A DNA stretch of 64,000 nt, taken from NCBI GenBank assembly GCA_020850325.1, contig JADZEW010000001.1, forward strand, positions 248,001 through 312,000, written 5' to 3'. Below, piece by piece: positions 24,011 to 32,053 of this stretch; positions within the stretch are counted from its first letter, which is position 1; the number at the start of each line of letters is the position of its first letter. The position numbers and the translations under genes are program-made. This DNA is from Methanoregulaceae archaeon. GTDB taxonomy: Bacteria > Armatimonadota > Fimbriimonadia > Fimbriimonadales > Fimbriimonadaceae. Below the pieces are notes generated by a model. It saw nothing but the letters and a program-made list of their open reading frames with translations, was not told the DNA's origin and made no database searches.

Positions 24011-25746
24011 ATCGCAGTTTCTTTCTCGCGTTAGCCGCTACAACGGTAGCGGGAGGCATTTTCTACGGCCAGGGCGCTTCGGTCAATCTGCAGCCCACGA
24101 CTCCGGGCACCCAACAGATCGGCCACTCGAATATCAGCGGGCGGATGATTGCCGGTTCTGTACAGGCTGCCGATGCCAATCCGACCGCTCAGGTCATCGT
24201 GGGCAATGCCACGTCCACGACTGGCGCAAACTTCGGCGGGTTCTTTCGGAGCGACAGCGTGCTCGGACGCGCGCTTTACGGTCGAGCCTCCGCCCCCAGC
24301 GGAACAACCCATGGCGTTTGGGGCCAAAGCGACAGCCCGGCCGGCCGCGGAGTCACCGGGGTTGCTCCCGCTACGTCAGGTAACGCAACCGGTGTTTGGG
24401 GGCAAACGGCGAGTACGACCGGGAGAGGCGTTTATGGCTTCGCCACCGCGACCGGTGGATCCAACTACGGCGTCTACGGGCAATCATCCAGCCCCGGCGG
24501 ATTCGGCGTGTACTCGCACGGCAACTTCCATGCAACCGGCTACATCTCGGGCAACGGCACGGGCCTGACTAATCTGAACGCCTCGGCCTTGGCACTTGGG
24601 ACGGTAAACAGCAATCGTCTCCCCGTCCCCATGGAGCTGATCGGTTCGGTGATCGGGGACGCCATTCTCAGTGTCACCAACACGGGGTCGGTGGCTTCGT
24701 ACGGAGTCAAAGTCTCCCACAACGTAGGCACCGGGCTGTTTGTGGAGACCACCTTTGGGAAGGGCGTGTTCGGAAGAGGCGGTACAGGTGGTGATTTCTT
24801 GGGCACGGGTACCAGCGGATACGGTGTGATCGGTTTTGTCAACTCCCCAACCGGTCCGACGGTCGGCGCACTTGGGGAAACTGTAAGTACTAGCGGTGTG
24901 GGCGTTTACGCAAGCAGCGTTGCGGACACGGGCACGAGTTACGCACTGCGTGCTGTCTCCCAAAGCTCTGGCGGATATGCAGGCTACTTCGCCGGCAAGG
25001 GTCCTGATGCGGTTTTCATCAACAACGGAGGAAGCGGTCGAGGGCTAAGAGTCTTGTCCAGCACGGACACCGGCATTTGGGCTACCACCGCATCGGGCTT
25101 TGCAGGCATCGATGGGAGATCGGGCTCGACTTCCGGTCTGGCGGTCTTTGGCCAGAACGATGCCGCTGACGGAAAGGCTGTGGTCGGTCAAGCCAGCGGC
25201 TATGGCGTCTATTCCTTTGGGCCACTCGGCGCGACGGGGACAAAGTCCTTCAGAATCGATCATCCTCTTGACCCTGAGAATCGCTACCTCTTGCACTACT
25301 CAACCGAGAGTCCTACCCCTCAGAACTTCTACTCTGGGAACGTGAAGACCAACGCCCAGGGCAAGGCCTGGGTTGAGCTGCCGAGCTACTTCGCCGAGAT
25401 TAACGCGAACTTCAAATACCAACTGACGGTCGTCGATGACAACGAGTCCGATACGTTTGTCCACGTGAAGGTCGGTCGGAAGATCGCCCGAAACCGGTTC
25501 CTCATCATGTCCAGCGAGCCGAACGTCGAGGTGTCATGGCGAGTCGAAGCTGACCGCAACGACCTGTGGGTGCGCAAGAATGGTGCGAATACCGAGGTCG
25601 ACAAGCAACCCAATGAGCGCGGACTCTATCAGCACCCCGAGTTATACGGCCTCCGCAAGGAGTACGGAATCAACGAATCTCGAAAGACTGGGCAAAAGCA
25701 GCGCCAAAGGAGTGAGCCGTTCAACCCGACTTTGAGAAGTAAGTAA
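24007..25746 (+). CDS. Secreted glycine-rich repeat protein with conserved C-terminal domain
   Basis: 579 residues from ATG 24007, chosen because AGGGGGG precedes it and a signal peptide begins there (NRSFFLALAATTVAGGIFYG). Residues 30-380 are imperfect repeats of about 25-30 residues with GVWGQS, GVYGFA, GVYGQSSSPGG, reminiscent of trimeric-adhesin or tail-fibre beta-prisms. The C-terminal 130 residues form a separate module (DPENRYLLHYS, FYSGNVKTNAQGKAWVELP, KYQLTVVDD, NVEVSWRVE, ERGLYQHPELYG). I recall similar ends on many environmental surface-type proteins, but no function is established. Likely a surface or exported structural protein. Confidence 0.7.
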   Translation: MNRSFFLALAATTVAGGIFYGQGASVNLQPTTPGTQQIGHSNISGRMIAGSVQAADANPTAQVIVGNATSTTGANFGGFFRSDSVLGRALYGRASAPSGTTHGVWGQSDSPAGRGVTGVAPATSGNATGVWGQTASTTGRGVYGFATATGGSNYGVYGQSSSPGGFGVYSHGNFHATGYISGNGTGLTNLNASALALGTVNSNRLPVPMELIGSVIGDAILSVTNTGSVASYGVKVSHNVGTGLFVETTFGKGVFGRGGTGGDFLGTGTSGYGVIGFVNSPTGPTVGALGETVSTSGVGVYASSVADTGTSYALRAVSQSSGGYAGYFAGKGPDAVFINNGGSGRGLRVLSSTDTGIWATTASGFAGIDGRSGSTSGLAVFGQNDAADGKAVVGQASGYGVYSFGPLGATGTKSFRIDHPLDPENRYLLHYSTESPTPQNFYSGNVKTNAQGKAWVELPSYFAEINANFKYQLTVVDDNESDTFVHVKVGRKIARNRFLIMSSEPNVEVSWRVEADRNDLWVRKNGANTEVDKQPNERGLYQHPELYGLRKEYGINESRKTGQKQRQRSEPFNPTLRSK

Positions 25747-25753
25747 GCTTGAA

Positions 25754-26020
25754 CTAATGCAGATCGCAGCTCTCGTTGACGTTCGGCGTGCCGAAGAGTA
25801 GCCACATCTGAACAGCCGCCACCAGCCCGCCGAGCGCGATGCCCGCCACGCCCAGGAAGCTGCTGCCGAGCACCATCCAAAGCACCCACTGCGCGAGGAT
25901 CGTGACTGCAAAGACCAGCGACACGAGGCCCCAGCCCACGACCATCAGCACCGATGCCCACCACGGCGGTGGCTGAGTCGCCATGTCGATCCACTCTTGC
26001 GCTTCGACGCTGTCCGCCAA
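25754..26020 (-). CDS. Small membrane protein, downstream part of a TGA-interrupted frame
   Basis: Two hydrophobic helices (WWASVLMVVGWGLVSLVFAV and a second near LGVAGIALGGLVAAVQMWLLF). Possible starts are TTG 26020 (88 residues) or ATG 25984 (76 residues). The frame is continuous with the upstream gene 26102-26335 except for one TGA. The 27 codons between that TGA and TTG 26020 contain no start codon, yet they read as an acidic, protein-like linker (DESDGASDLTETFDFGEEYDD). So this may be the second half of one gene rather than an independent ORF. Confidence 0.5.
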   Translation of the reverse strand: MADSVEAQEWIDMATQPPPWWASVLMVVGWGLVSLVFAVTILAQWVLWMVLGSSFLGVAGIALGGLVAAVQMWLLFGTPNVNESCDLH

Positions 26021-26101
26021 GTTCGGCTCGTCGTCGTACTCTTCGCCGAAATCGAACGTCTCCGTGAGGTCCGACGCACCGTCGGACTCATCCGGCGGGG
26101 T

Positions 26102-26335
26102 TCACCCGCCGCCTTCAAACTTGCGCGAATAGCCCATGCCGCAGATGGCCGCCCCGGTGGGCAGCAACCAGAATGCCAGCCAACCCAGTCCGAACGCCTT
26201 CCAGATCGCAAACGGTGCTGCCAGCCACACGACCGCCGCGAACAGAGCGACTACGGAGAACACGCCTTGCCAAGCTGCGTAAGATCGCGGGCTACCCATG
26301 ATGAAGGGTAGAGCCAACAGTCGCGCTAGGATCAT
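26102..26335 (-). CDS. Small membrane protein, upstream part of a TGA-interrupted frame
   Basis: 77 residues from ATG 26335 with two hydrophobic helices (YAAWQGVFSVVALFAAVVWLAAPF and GLGWLAFWLLPTGAAICGMG). It ends at TGA 26102-26104, after which the same frame runs on for 115 more codons. Together the two parts would make a protein of about 190 residues with two pairs of helices joined by an acidic linker. TACAAT lies 5 nt before the ATG. Either two genes, a nonsense mutation, or recoding at TGA; the first two are more likely. Confidence 0.5.
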   Translation of the reverse strand: MILARLLALPFIMGSPRSYAAWQGVFSVVALFAAVVWLAAPFAIWKAFGLGWLAFWLLPTGAAICGMGYSRKFEGGG

Positions 26336-26340
26336 GCCCT

Positions 26341-26346
26341 ATTGTA
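26341..26346 (-). promoter_or_regulatory. -10 element TACAAT of the small membrane protein gene
   Basis: TACAAT on the minus strand, 5 nt before ATG 26335; no Shine-Dalgarno sequence. Confidence 0.5.
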
Positions 26347-26379
26347 AGGCGTACGCCCATCTGCGACTACAAACTCGTG

Positions 26380-27741
26380 TTAATGCTTGCCTTGGTCCAA
26401 GTGCAGCATCGTGCCCATGAGCGTCTTCTCAGCGGTGCCTGCGTCGCCCGTCTGGATCGCTCGTAGCGCCATCGTGACTTCCTGAGCCTCCTGATGCCGT
26501 CCTTCGCTCAACAAGAGTGCTTGCGTGCGCTGCAGTTCATTCACCGCCATCGCGGCGGTCAGTTGCTGCGTTTTCAAGCCCATGATCGTCTTCTCGACCA
26601 CTCGCGATGCCAGCGCCAGGTCGCCGGCGCTCTTCACCTTGGGGTTCTGCGGAGCCGAGTAGCGCGCAGCATCGGCCGTGAACTCGACGATGAAGTCGAG
26701 GTTGATCGTCTCCGTCCGTCCGGTCAGCGAGTCGTCGTAGCTGAGTACGCCCTCGGCGATCCGATACCAGCCAAGCGGGTGGTTGGGAAACTCGAAGTCA
26801 AAGACCTGATCGAGGGTGGATCCACGCTCCAGGTCCGCAAGTGGGATCGTGATCTCGCGCTCCGATCCTCCGCCATGCGATCTCAGGTTCACCCATCGCG
26901 CGGGCCGCAGCTTCAGCGATAGGTTGCGCGCGGCGACGGTCATCAGCTTCTCGAGCTCGGTGCGAAAAATCTCTGGAAGCAGTTCGGGCCGCGGCACGAA
27001 GTAGTAGTTGCCGCCAGCGCGCTTCGCCATTCCAGCAAGCAGTTCCTCGTTGTAGTCCGGGCCGAAACCGAGGAACGTGACCGTAACCCCACGACCTTTG
27101 ATCTCAGAGGCAAACGTCGTCAGCGCGCCGAAGTCCTTGATGCCGGTGGTCGGATCGCCGTCGCTGAGCACCAGCATCCGGGTCGCCCGATTGGCCTCCG
27201 CGTACGTTGCGAGTTGTTGCGCGGCGAGCGCCATACCGCCGTAGAGATCGGTGGTATTACCGACCGTAAGCCGCGCGATCCCGTCCTTGATCACCTGTCG
27301 GTTGGTGACCCGCTGGGGCGGCATCAACAGATCGACCACTTCTTCGAAGGTGACAATGCTGAGCACGTCGTCGGGCGACAGAAGGTCGACAACGTAGGAG
27401 CAGGCGGCCTTGGCGTATTCGAGCGGGGCTCCTTCCATCGAACCCGAGCGGTCGATCACCAAGCAGACATTGAGCGGCGTCCGGCTACCGGCAGCGCCGC
27501 CGACATTCGCCGCGGTCAGTTCGAGGAGGAACTGCTCGCGACCCGGCCCATTCGCCATCGCGGCATCCCGCCCCGGGACGATCGATGCGGCCAAAGCTCG
27601 ATCCGGAACCGCCACGCCCATCGCCGACGTCCGATTCGGATCGAAAGCTCCCATCGCAGCCGTCCGATTGGGGTCGACGTTCCCCATCGCCGCTGTTCGG
27701 TTCGGATCAAAGCCGCCCGCAATCGTCTTGTTCGGATCCAT
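26380..27741 (-). CDS. VWA-domain protein with N-terminal DPNRTxxMG repeats
   Basis: 453 residues, no signal peptide or membrane helix, so cytoplasmic. Residues 2-65 are degenerate 10-12-residue repeats with DPNRTAAMG or DPNRTSAMG. Residues 88-265 form a von Willebrand A domain with an intact MIDAS (DRSGSM at 97, later TTDLYG and LSDGDPTTG). A beta-rich region follows, then a helical tail. The tail repeats the TxxMG theme: KTIMG near 384 and KTLMG near 439. Such Thr-centred short motifs could be kinase or FHA-domain targets, but no kinase or FHA gene is in the window. It shares a 42-bp divergent promoter region with the rhomboid-like gene. TAGGAT lies 6 nt before the ATG. Confidence 0.8.
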   Translation of the reverse strand: MDPNKTIAGGFDPNRTAAMGNVDPNRTAAMGAFDPNRTSAMGVAVPDRALAASIVPGRDAAMANGPGREQFLLELTAANVGGAAGSRTPLNVCLVIDRSGSMEGAPLEYAKAACSYVVDLLSPDDVLSIVTFEEVVDLLMPPQRVTNRQVIKDGIARLTVGNTTDLYGGMALAAQQLATYAEANRATRMLVLSDGDPTTGIKDFGALTTFASEIKGRGVTVTFLGFGPDYNEELLAGMAKRAGGNYYFVPRPELLPEIFRTELEKLMTVAARNLSLKLRPARWVNLRSHGGGSEREITIPLADLERGSTLDQVFDFEFPNHPLGWYRIAEGVLSYDDSLTGRTETINLDFIVEFTADAARYSAPQNPKVKSAGDLALASRVVEKTIMGLKTQQLTAAMAVNELQRTQALLLSEGRHQEAQEVTMALRAIQTGDAGTAEKTLMGTMLHLDQGKH

Positions 27742-27747
27742 ATGCTT

Positions 27748-27753
27748 ATCCTA
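27748..27753 (-). promoter_or_regulatory. -10 element TAGGAT of the VWA gene
   Basis: TAGGAT on the minus strand, 6 nt before ATG 27741, facing the -10 of the rhomboid-like gene 16 bp away. Confidence 0.5.
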
Positions 27754-27769
27754 CACCTTCAGTGAGCAG

Positions 27770-27775
27770 TACAAT
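27770..27775 (+). promoter_or_regulatory. -10 element TACAAT of the rhomboid-like gene
   Basis: TACAAT ends 7 nt before ATG 27783; no Shine-Dalgarno sequence. Confidence 0.55.
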
Positions 27776-27782
27776 CTCCCTC

Positions 27783-28505
27783 ATGTCGAGGCGCGCTCCC
27801 TTTACGACGGCTTTCTGCGGTTTGGTCGTCCTGATGTCCGTGCTCGCCACGATGTTCCCCGAGCCGTTGGCCATCCTGCTGTATCAGACGGCGACGCCCA
27901 ATCCGCTCGCGCTGATCGGACATATCTTCTTCAACGATCTCCTGGGCGGAATCTTCTCCGCGCTCGCGCTGTGGTCGGTGGGCCAGATCATCGAGACCGA
28001 AACAGGCACCGCCAAGGCCGCGATCTTTGCCCTCATCATCGCGTTCCTTTCGTGTATTGCGATCCAACTTGCCGCCGCGACGCTAGGCAATCCCGGGATG
28101 CTCGGTGGGGCTTGGATCGTCGCCGGTGCCTCGTGGTTGGCGTGGAGCATCCGCTATCCGAACATGAAAGTGCGCTTCATGTTTGTTGCGGAAATCGAGG
28201 GCAAGTGGCTCGGTTTGGTAGGTGTGGTGCTGGCGATCCTTGCGTTCCGCCCAGCTCAGCTCAGCCCGTTCGCCGCACTGCCGCTGGCGTTTGCCTGGGC
28301 GTATGCCGCCAACAAGCTGCCGTTCATGCCGTATGGTCGGCCCGTGAAGGCGGTCTCCACTCCCACCGGACCGCGCGGCATCAAGCCACCGCGACCGGAT
28401 TACTTCGACGACGTGAAGCGCCGAGAGCAAGAGCGCTCTGAACGCGAACGGCTGCGAAAACTCCTCGAGTCGAGCGTGAACGACGAGCCGAAAGACGACC
28501 GTTAG
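27783..28505 (+). CDS. Rhomboid-like membrane protein, probably not a protease
   Basis: 240 residues from ATG 27783 with about six membrane helices and a charged cytoplasmic tail (KRREQERSERERLRKLLE). The order of motifs follows rhomboids: a first-loop His in ALIGHIFFNDLLGG, ALWSVGQIIETETG, then WIVAGASWLAW where active enzymes have GASG, and a helix resembling the last rhomboid helix. The Ser is kept (residue 117), but the next Gly is Trp. The last helix (SPFAALPLAFAWAYAANKL) has no His, so the catalytic dyad appears incomplete. A pseudoprotease or scaffold role is inferred. It is tail to tail with the J-domain gene, with a 4-bp overlap. Confidence 0.65.
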   Translation: MSRRAPFTTAFCGLVVLMSVLATMFPEPLAILLYQTATPNPLALIGHIFFNDLLGGIFSALALWSVGQIIETETGTAKAAIFALIIAFLSCIAIQLAAATLGNPGMLGGAWIVAGASWLAWSIRYPNMKVRFMFVAEIEGKWLGLVGVVLAILAFRPAQLSPFAALPLAFAWAYAANKLPFMPYGRPVKAVSTPTGPRGIKPPRPDYFDDVKRREQERSERERLRKLLESSVNDEPKDDR

Positions 28506-29653
28506 GCGTTCGGCTTAACGGTCAGTTCCCAAACGCGGACCATCTTGTCCAGTCCGCCCGCAGCAAGGAACTTGCCGTTCGGCGAGAATTCGACGGTCAG
28601 CATGGGATTCGGGCTCGCGTCGATGTTCAACTGTCCCAGTCCCTTATCGGCGTTCCACAGCTTCACCGTACCATCACGTCCGGCACTCGCAAAGAGCCAC
28701 CCGTTCGGATGGAAGGCCAGCGCCTCAATCGGTTTGGTGTGGCCGAACATCACCTTGTCCAAGTTGCCGTCCGACAGGCTGAAGATGCGGATCGAGAGAT
28801 CGACTGCCGCGACTGCGAGGAAACGCCCGTTCGGCGAGAACGCCATCGACGTAACCGCCGAGCGAACCGCCTTAAACGTGTGGATCAGATCGCCGTTCGA
28901 GGCGTTCCAAAGCTTGACCGTGTTATCGGCGGATCCGGTTGCGATAACACGCCCATCCGCCGACCACGCAACCGCAGTCACCGATCCGTCGTGCTCTTCA
29001 CGTTCGACCCGCAGGTCGCCGGTGGCAACCGTGTTGATCGTGACCGTGTTGTGGATCGAACCAGTAGCGATTGACGCACCGTCGGGAGAAATCGCAACCG
29101 TGCTCACCCACTCCAAGTCGTCTGACTTGTAGGGTCCGATCAGTCCGTTGCGGACCGTCCACATACCCACCGAGTTTTCGACCGCGCCGGCCGCGACCAA
29201 AACATCATCGGTGGTGGCTCGGATCGTCGAGACGACTCCGGCGTCGATCTTCGCCCGCTTGGTCGGCTCGCTAGCCTCCATATCCCACCAGAGGATTTCG
29301 TTGTCGAACGCGCTGGTAATCAGCTGTCCCGCACCCGGCGTAAACGCGATCGCGTAGACGGGGGTCTTGTGGCCGGCAAGCTTGCGATGCAGCTTAACTT
29401 GAAGCGGCCGCTTGGGTTGCTGCGCCGGAGTCTTCTGCCCGAAGCCGCCCGCGAGCATCGCATCATACTCATTGCGACGTTCGGGGTCGATCAACGTCGA
29501 GAAGGCGTCGTTGATCCGCGCCATCACGTCGTGGCTTTTTGGGTCCGGGTTCACATCGGGATGGAACTTACGGGCGAGCTTTCTATATGCGCGTCGGAGC
29601 GATTCTGGTTCAGCAGACTGCTCAACGCCCAGGATTTCGTAAAGGGTCGGCAA
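28502..29653 (-). CDS. J-domain/WD40 fusion protein
   Basis: 383 residues from TTG 29653. Residues 1-68 are a complete J domain: LYEILGVEQSAEPESLRRAYRKLARKFHPDVNP, with the DnaK-activating HPD at 31-33. After a short linker, residues 88-380 form a seven-bladed WD40-type propeller (SADGRVIATGSADNTVKLWN, FSPNGRFLAVAAVDLSIRIF, FHPNGWLFASAGRDGTVKLWN, FSPNGKFLAAGGLDKMVRVWE). This joins Hsp70 recruitment to a protein-docking platform, so it may deliver WD40-bound clients to DnaK. Clients are unknown. CATAAT lies 7 nt before the TTG, consistent with a leaderless start. Confidence 0.85.
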   Translation of the reverse strand: MPTLYEILGVEQSAEPESLRRAYRKLARKFHPDVNPDPKSHDVMARINDAFSTLIDPERRNEYDAMLAGGFGQKTPAQQPKRPLQVKLHRKLAGHKTPVYAIAFTPGAGQLITSAFDNEILWWDMEASEPTKRAKIDAGVVSTIRATTDDVLVAAGAVENSVGMWTVRNGLIGPYKSDDLEWVSTVAISPDGASIATGSIHNTVTINTVATGDLRVEREEHDGSVTAVAWSADGRVIATGSADNTVKLWNASNGDLIHTFKAVRSAVTSMAFSPNGRFLAVAAVDLSIRIFSLSDGNLDKVMFGHTKPIEALAFHPNGWLFASAGRDGTVKLWNADKGLGQLNIDASPNPMLTVEFSPNGKFLAAGGLDKMVRVWELTVKPNA

Positions 29654-29660
29654 GGTCTAG

Positions 29661-29666
29661 ATTATG
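29661..29666 (-). promoter_or_regulatory. Putative -10 element CATAAT of the J-domain/WD40 gene
   Basis: CATAAT on the minus strand, 7 nt before TTG 29653. Confidence 0.45.
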
Positions 29667-29674
29667 AAAGGTGA

Positions 29675-29710
29675 GGGCCCCAAATCGAAACCCTTTGGGC
29701 CCTTCTTTTC
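29675..29710 (+). terminator. Terminator-like hairpin in a divergent intergenic region
   Basis: A 9-bp stem with one bulged C (29675-29684 with 29694-29702) followed on the plus strand by TTCTTTTC. No plus-strand gene ends here. It may be an attenuator or a block against antisense transcription upstream of the YfhO-like gene. Confidence 0.5.
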
Positions 29711-29756
29711 ATCTCATTTTTGATCTACGCTAAAGCAACCCGCGAGATTGCGGGGC

Positions 29757-29762
29757 TAACAT
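29757..29762 (+). promoter_or_regulatory. -10 element TAACAT of the YfhO-like gene
   Basis: TAACAT ends 8 nt before ATG 29771; no Shine-Dalgarno sequence. Confidence 0.4.
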
Positions 29763-29770
29763 GAGCCCGT

Positions 29771-32053
29771 ATGATGCGTCGCCCGTGGCTGTTGTTGCTT
29801 CTGCTGCCCCTGATTCCCCTGTTTAATGTGCTGAGCCAGGGGCACACCATTGGCCCATTCGATCAGATTCGCCAGTTCGCGCCGTGGCGCGCCGAGGGGC
29901 CCGTCCAGCCTTGGGATGTGCTGCAGGCCGACGGTGCGCTCCAGTTTTACGTGTGGCGCGATCTCGTGCTCGAGTCCTGGTCTCAGTTCCAGTTTCCGTT
30001 CTGGAATCCGTACCAGCTCGCGGGCACGCCGCTGATGGCGAACTCGCAATCCGGAGCACTGTATCCGCCTCACGTTGTCCTTGGGGTGCTGCACGTGCCC
30101 ACACCCATTGCGGTGATCGTGCTCGCCTGGCTGCACCTCGCCCTCGCGGGAGCGGGAACGTATCGCCTGGTTCGAGCACTCGGCGGGAACGAGATGGGCG
30201 GTTTGCTCGCGGGCAGCAGCTTCATGCTGTCGCCCTTCCTAGTGGGGTGGACCGTGCTCAGCAGCGTTCCCTCGACCGTCGCCTGGATTCCGTGGGCGCT
30301 GGCGTTGCTCACCGAAGCGATGCGAGAGAGTCCACGCCGCTTCCTAGGTCTCGGTCTGGTGGTGGGCATGATGGGGCTTGCCGGGCACTTGCAGTTTCTC
30401 GCCTACGGCTTGATGGCGTTGCTCGTGTGGGGAGTTTGGCTGGCCCTCGAGTCGCGCAACGTCAAGACGATTGCGGCCGCGGTGCTGGCGGTGGGCGGCG
30501 GACTTGCTTTGGCTGGTCCGCAACTCATGCCCGTGGTCAGCTACTCGCAGTTCTCGCACCGGCGAAACTCGCCGACGGCGGAGGGCTACGAGGCTTACAT
30601 CTTTAGCGCGATCCGGCCCTTCGAGTTCGGCAACCTCGTCAATCCGATGACTTTGGGCAACCCTCGCGAAGCAGAAGAAGATGCCCGCATCTCAACCTAC
30701 TGGCCCGCGCTCGTCAAGCGTGGCGGCAACTGGGCCGAGTCGGCGGTCTCGCCGGGAGCGGTCGCCTTGGCCGGACTCTGCTTCCTACCCTTGGTGTTCC
30801 GCCGTCTGAGAGGCCAGATCGGCGCCCCGCTCACGCTCGGTGTGCTCAGCTTGCTGCTCGCCACCGGCACCCCGGTGAACCGCCTCCTCTATTTCGGGGT
30901 GCCGGGCTGGTCGTCAACGGGTTCTCCGGGGCGCATCATCGTGCTCTTTGCGATGATGGGGGCGGTGGTCGCCGGTCTGGTCGTCGGCAAACTGCTCACC
31001 GTCCACGATCGGCCCAATGCCAAGAAAGTACAGCTCGCCACCTTGGTGTTCGCGCTTCTCTCCGTCGCGACTGTCGGCATCGGCATCAATGGCGCACAAA
31101 CCCCCGACGGCATCGACCACGGGCTGTTCCAGGTCCTCGTTTCTCGGGCCACCGCAACCGGTGGACTCATGGCGCTCATCATCGCGGCGATCGCGATTCA
31201 GCCGTTCATCTATGGATTCTTCCGCGGAAGCATGCTCAAGCAGTCGGTGATGTGGATTTTCCCGGCCGGGGTTGTCGTCACGGCCTTACTCGGTGGCATG
31301 AGCAAGATCATCCCTTCCGGAAAGCCTCTGGAGTACCCCCGCTCGACCAGTTACGAGCGCATCGCCGTGCCGAACGAGAACTGGGGCTTGGTGGTTGCCG
31401 CTAAGGGAGCCACCCTCCCGCCGAACACCGCCACGCTCTTCCGCATCCACGACCTTGCCGGCTACGATTCGCTGCTCCATCGCGACACCGTCGCGATGCT
31501 GAACGATATCAACGGGCAGGACTCAGCTCCCCAGGCAAATGGCAACATCATGTTCATCAAGCCCTCGTTCGACCAAGACAAACTCGGCGAGGCCGGGGTG
31601 GCCCAGATGTGGTCGGCGCAGGGCGTGATGGGCCTCGGCCAGGGCGATTCAGGAAACGGGGTCTTCCGGCAACCCGTTCGCGGCCCCGGACGCGTGTCCT
31701 CGACCGGCGGAGAAGCCGAGATCGTGGGCCAAACCCTGAGATCGATCACCGTCGAGGCCGTCGGCCCCGGCACGCTGACACTTCGCGACCGTAACATGCC
31801 GGGTTGGTCAGCGACGGTGAACGGCCAGGCCACTCCGATCAGCGGGGACCGATGGCGCGAACTCGAGCTTCCGGATGGCAATGCGACGGTCGAGTTCACG
31901 TATACGCCGCCGGGGTTCGGCGCCGGATTCATCCTGTTCTTCGCCGGTCTCGCCGCTATGATCCTAGCGACTCGGGTTGGAGCAGGTTCGACCGAACCTT
32001 CAGCGGACGATGAAGCGTCGGAAGCGCCGGATGATGAGCTTGCGGCCGTTTAG
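29771..32053 (+). CDS. YfhO-like polytopic membrane protein (GT-C type)
   Basis: 760 residues with about a dozen hydrophobic helices, then a soluble extracytoplasmic domain and one last helix. The start resembles the YfhO family: FNVLSQGHTIGPFDQ, QFPFWNPYQLAGTPLMANSQSGALYPPHV and SPFLVGWTVLSSVPSTVAWIPWALAL. The C-terminal part (TLRDRNMPGWSATVNGQATPISG) also matches the usual end of these proteins, which help add sugars to envelope polymers in some Firmicutes. Substrate and donor are unknown. It overlaps the next gene, so the two are probably cotranscribed. Confidence 0.75.
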   Translation: MMRRPWLLLLLLPLIPLFNVLSQGHTIGPFDQIRQFAPWRAEGPVQPWDVLQADGALQFYVWRDLVLESWSQFQFPFWNPYQLAGTPLMANSQSGALYPPHVVLGVLHVPTPIAVIVLAWLHLALAGAGTYRLVRALGGNEMGGLLAGSSFMLSPFLVGWTVLSSVPSTVAWIPWALALLTEAMRESPRRFLGLGLVVGMMGLAGHLQFLAYGLMALLVWGVWLALESRNVKTIAAAVLAVGGGLALAGPQLMPVVSYSQFSHRRNSPTAEGYEAYIFSAIRPFEFGNLVNPMTLGNPREAEEDARISTYWPALVKRGGNWAESAVSPGAVALAGLCFLPLVFRRLRGQIGAPLTLGVLSLLLATGTPVNRLLYFGVPGWSSTGSPGRIIVLFAMMGAVVAGLVVGKLLTVHDRPNAKKVQLATLVFALLSVATVGIGINGAQTPDGIDHGLFQVLVSRATATGGLMALIIAAIAIQPFIYGFFRGSMLKQSVMWIFPAGVVVTALLGGMSKIIPSGKPLEYPRSTSYERIAVPNENWGLVVAAKGATLPPNTATLFRIHDLAGYDSLLHRDTVAMLNDINGQDSAPQANGNIMFIKPSFDQDKLGEAGVAQMWSAQGVMGLGQGDSGNGVFRQPVRGPGRVSSTGGEAEIVGQTLRSITVEAVGPGTLTLRDRNMPGWSATVNGQATPISGDRWRELELPDGNATVEFTYTPPGFGAGFILFFAGLAAMILATRVGAGSTEPSADDEASEAPDDELAAV

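Noticed and set aside
25629-25994. A 121-codon minus-strand frame near the small membrane proteins
   Set aside because: It overlaps the end of the secreted repeat protein and lacks hydrophobic segments, whereas the alternative frame has two clear membrane helices.
31977-32030. Upstream in-frame starts for the caspase-like gene
   Set aside because: They lie further inside the YfhO-like coding end and add a basic stretch before the signal peptide. ATG 32031 has a better Shine-Dalgarno sequence.
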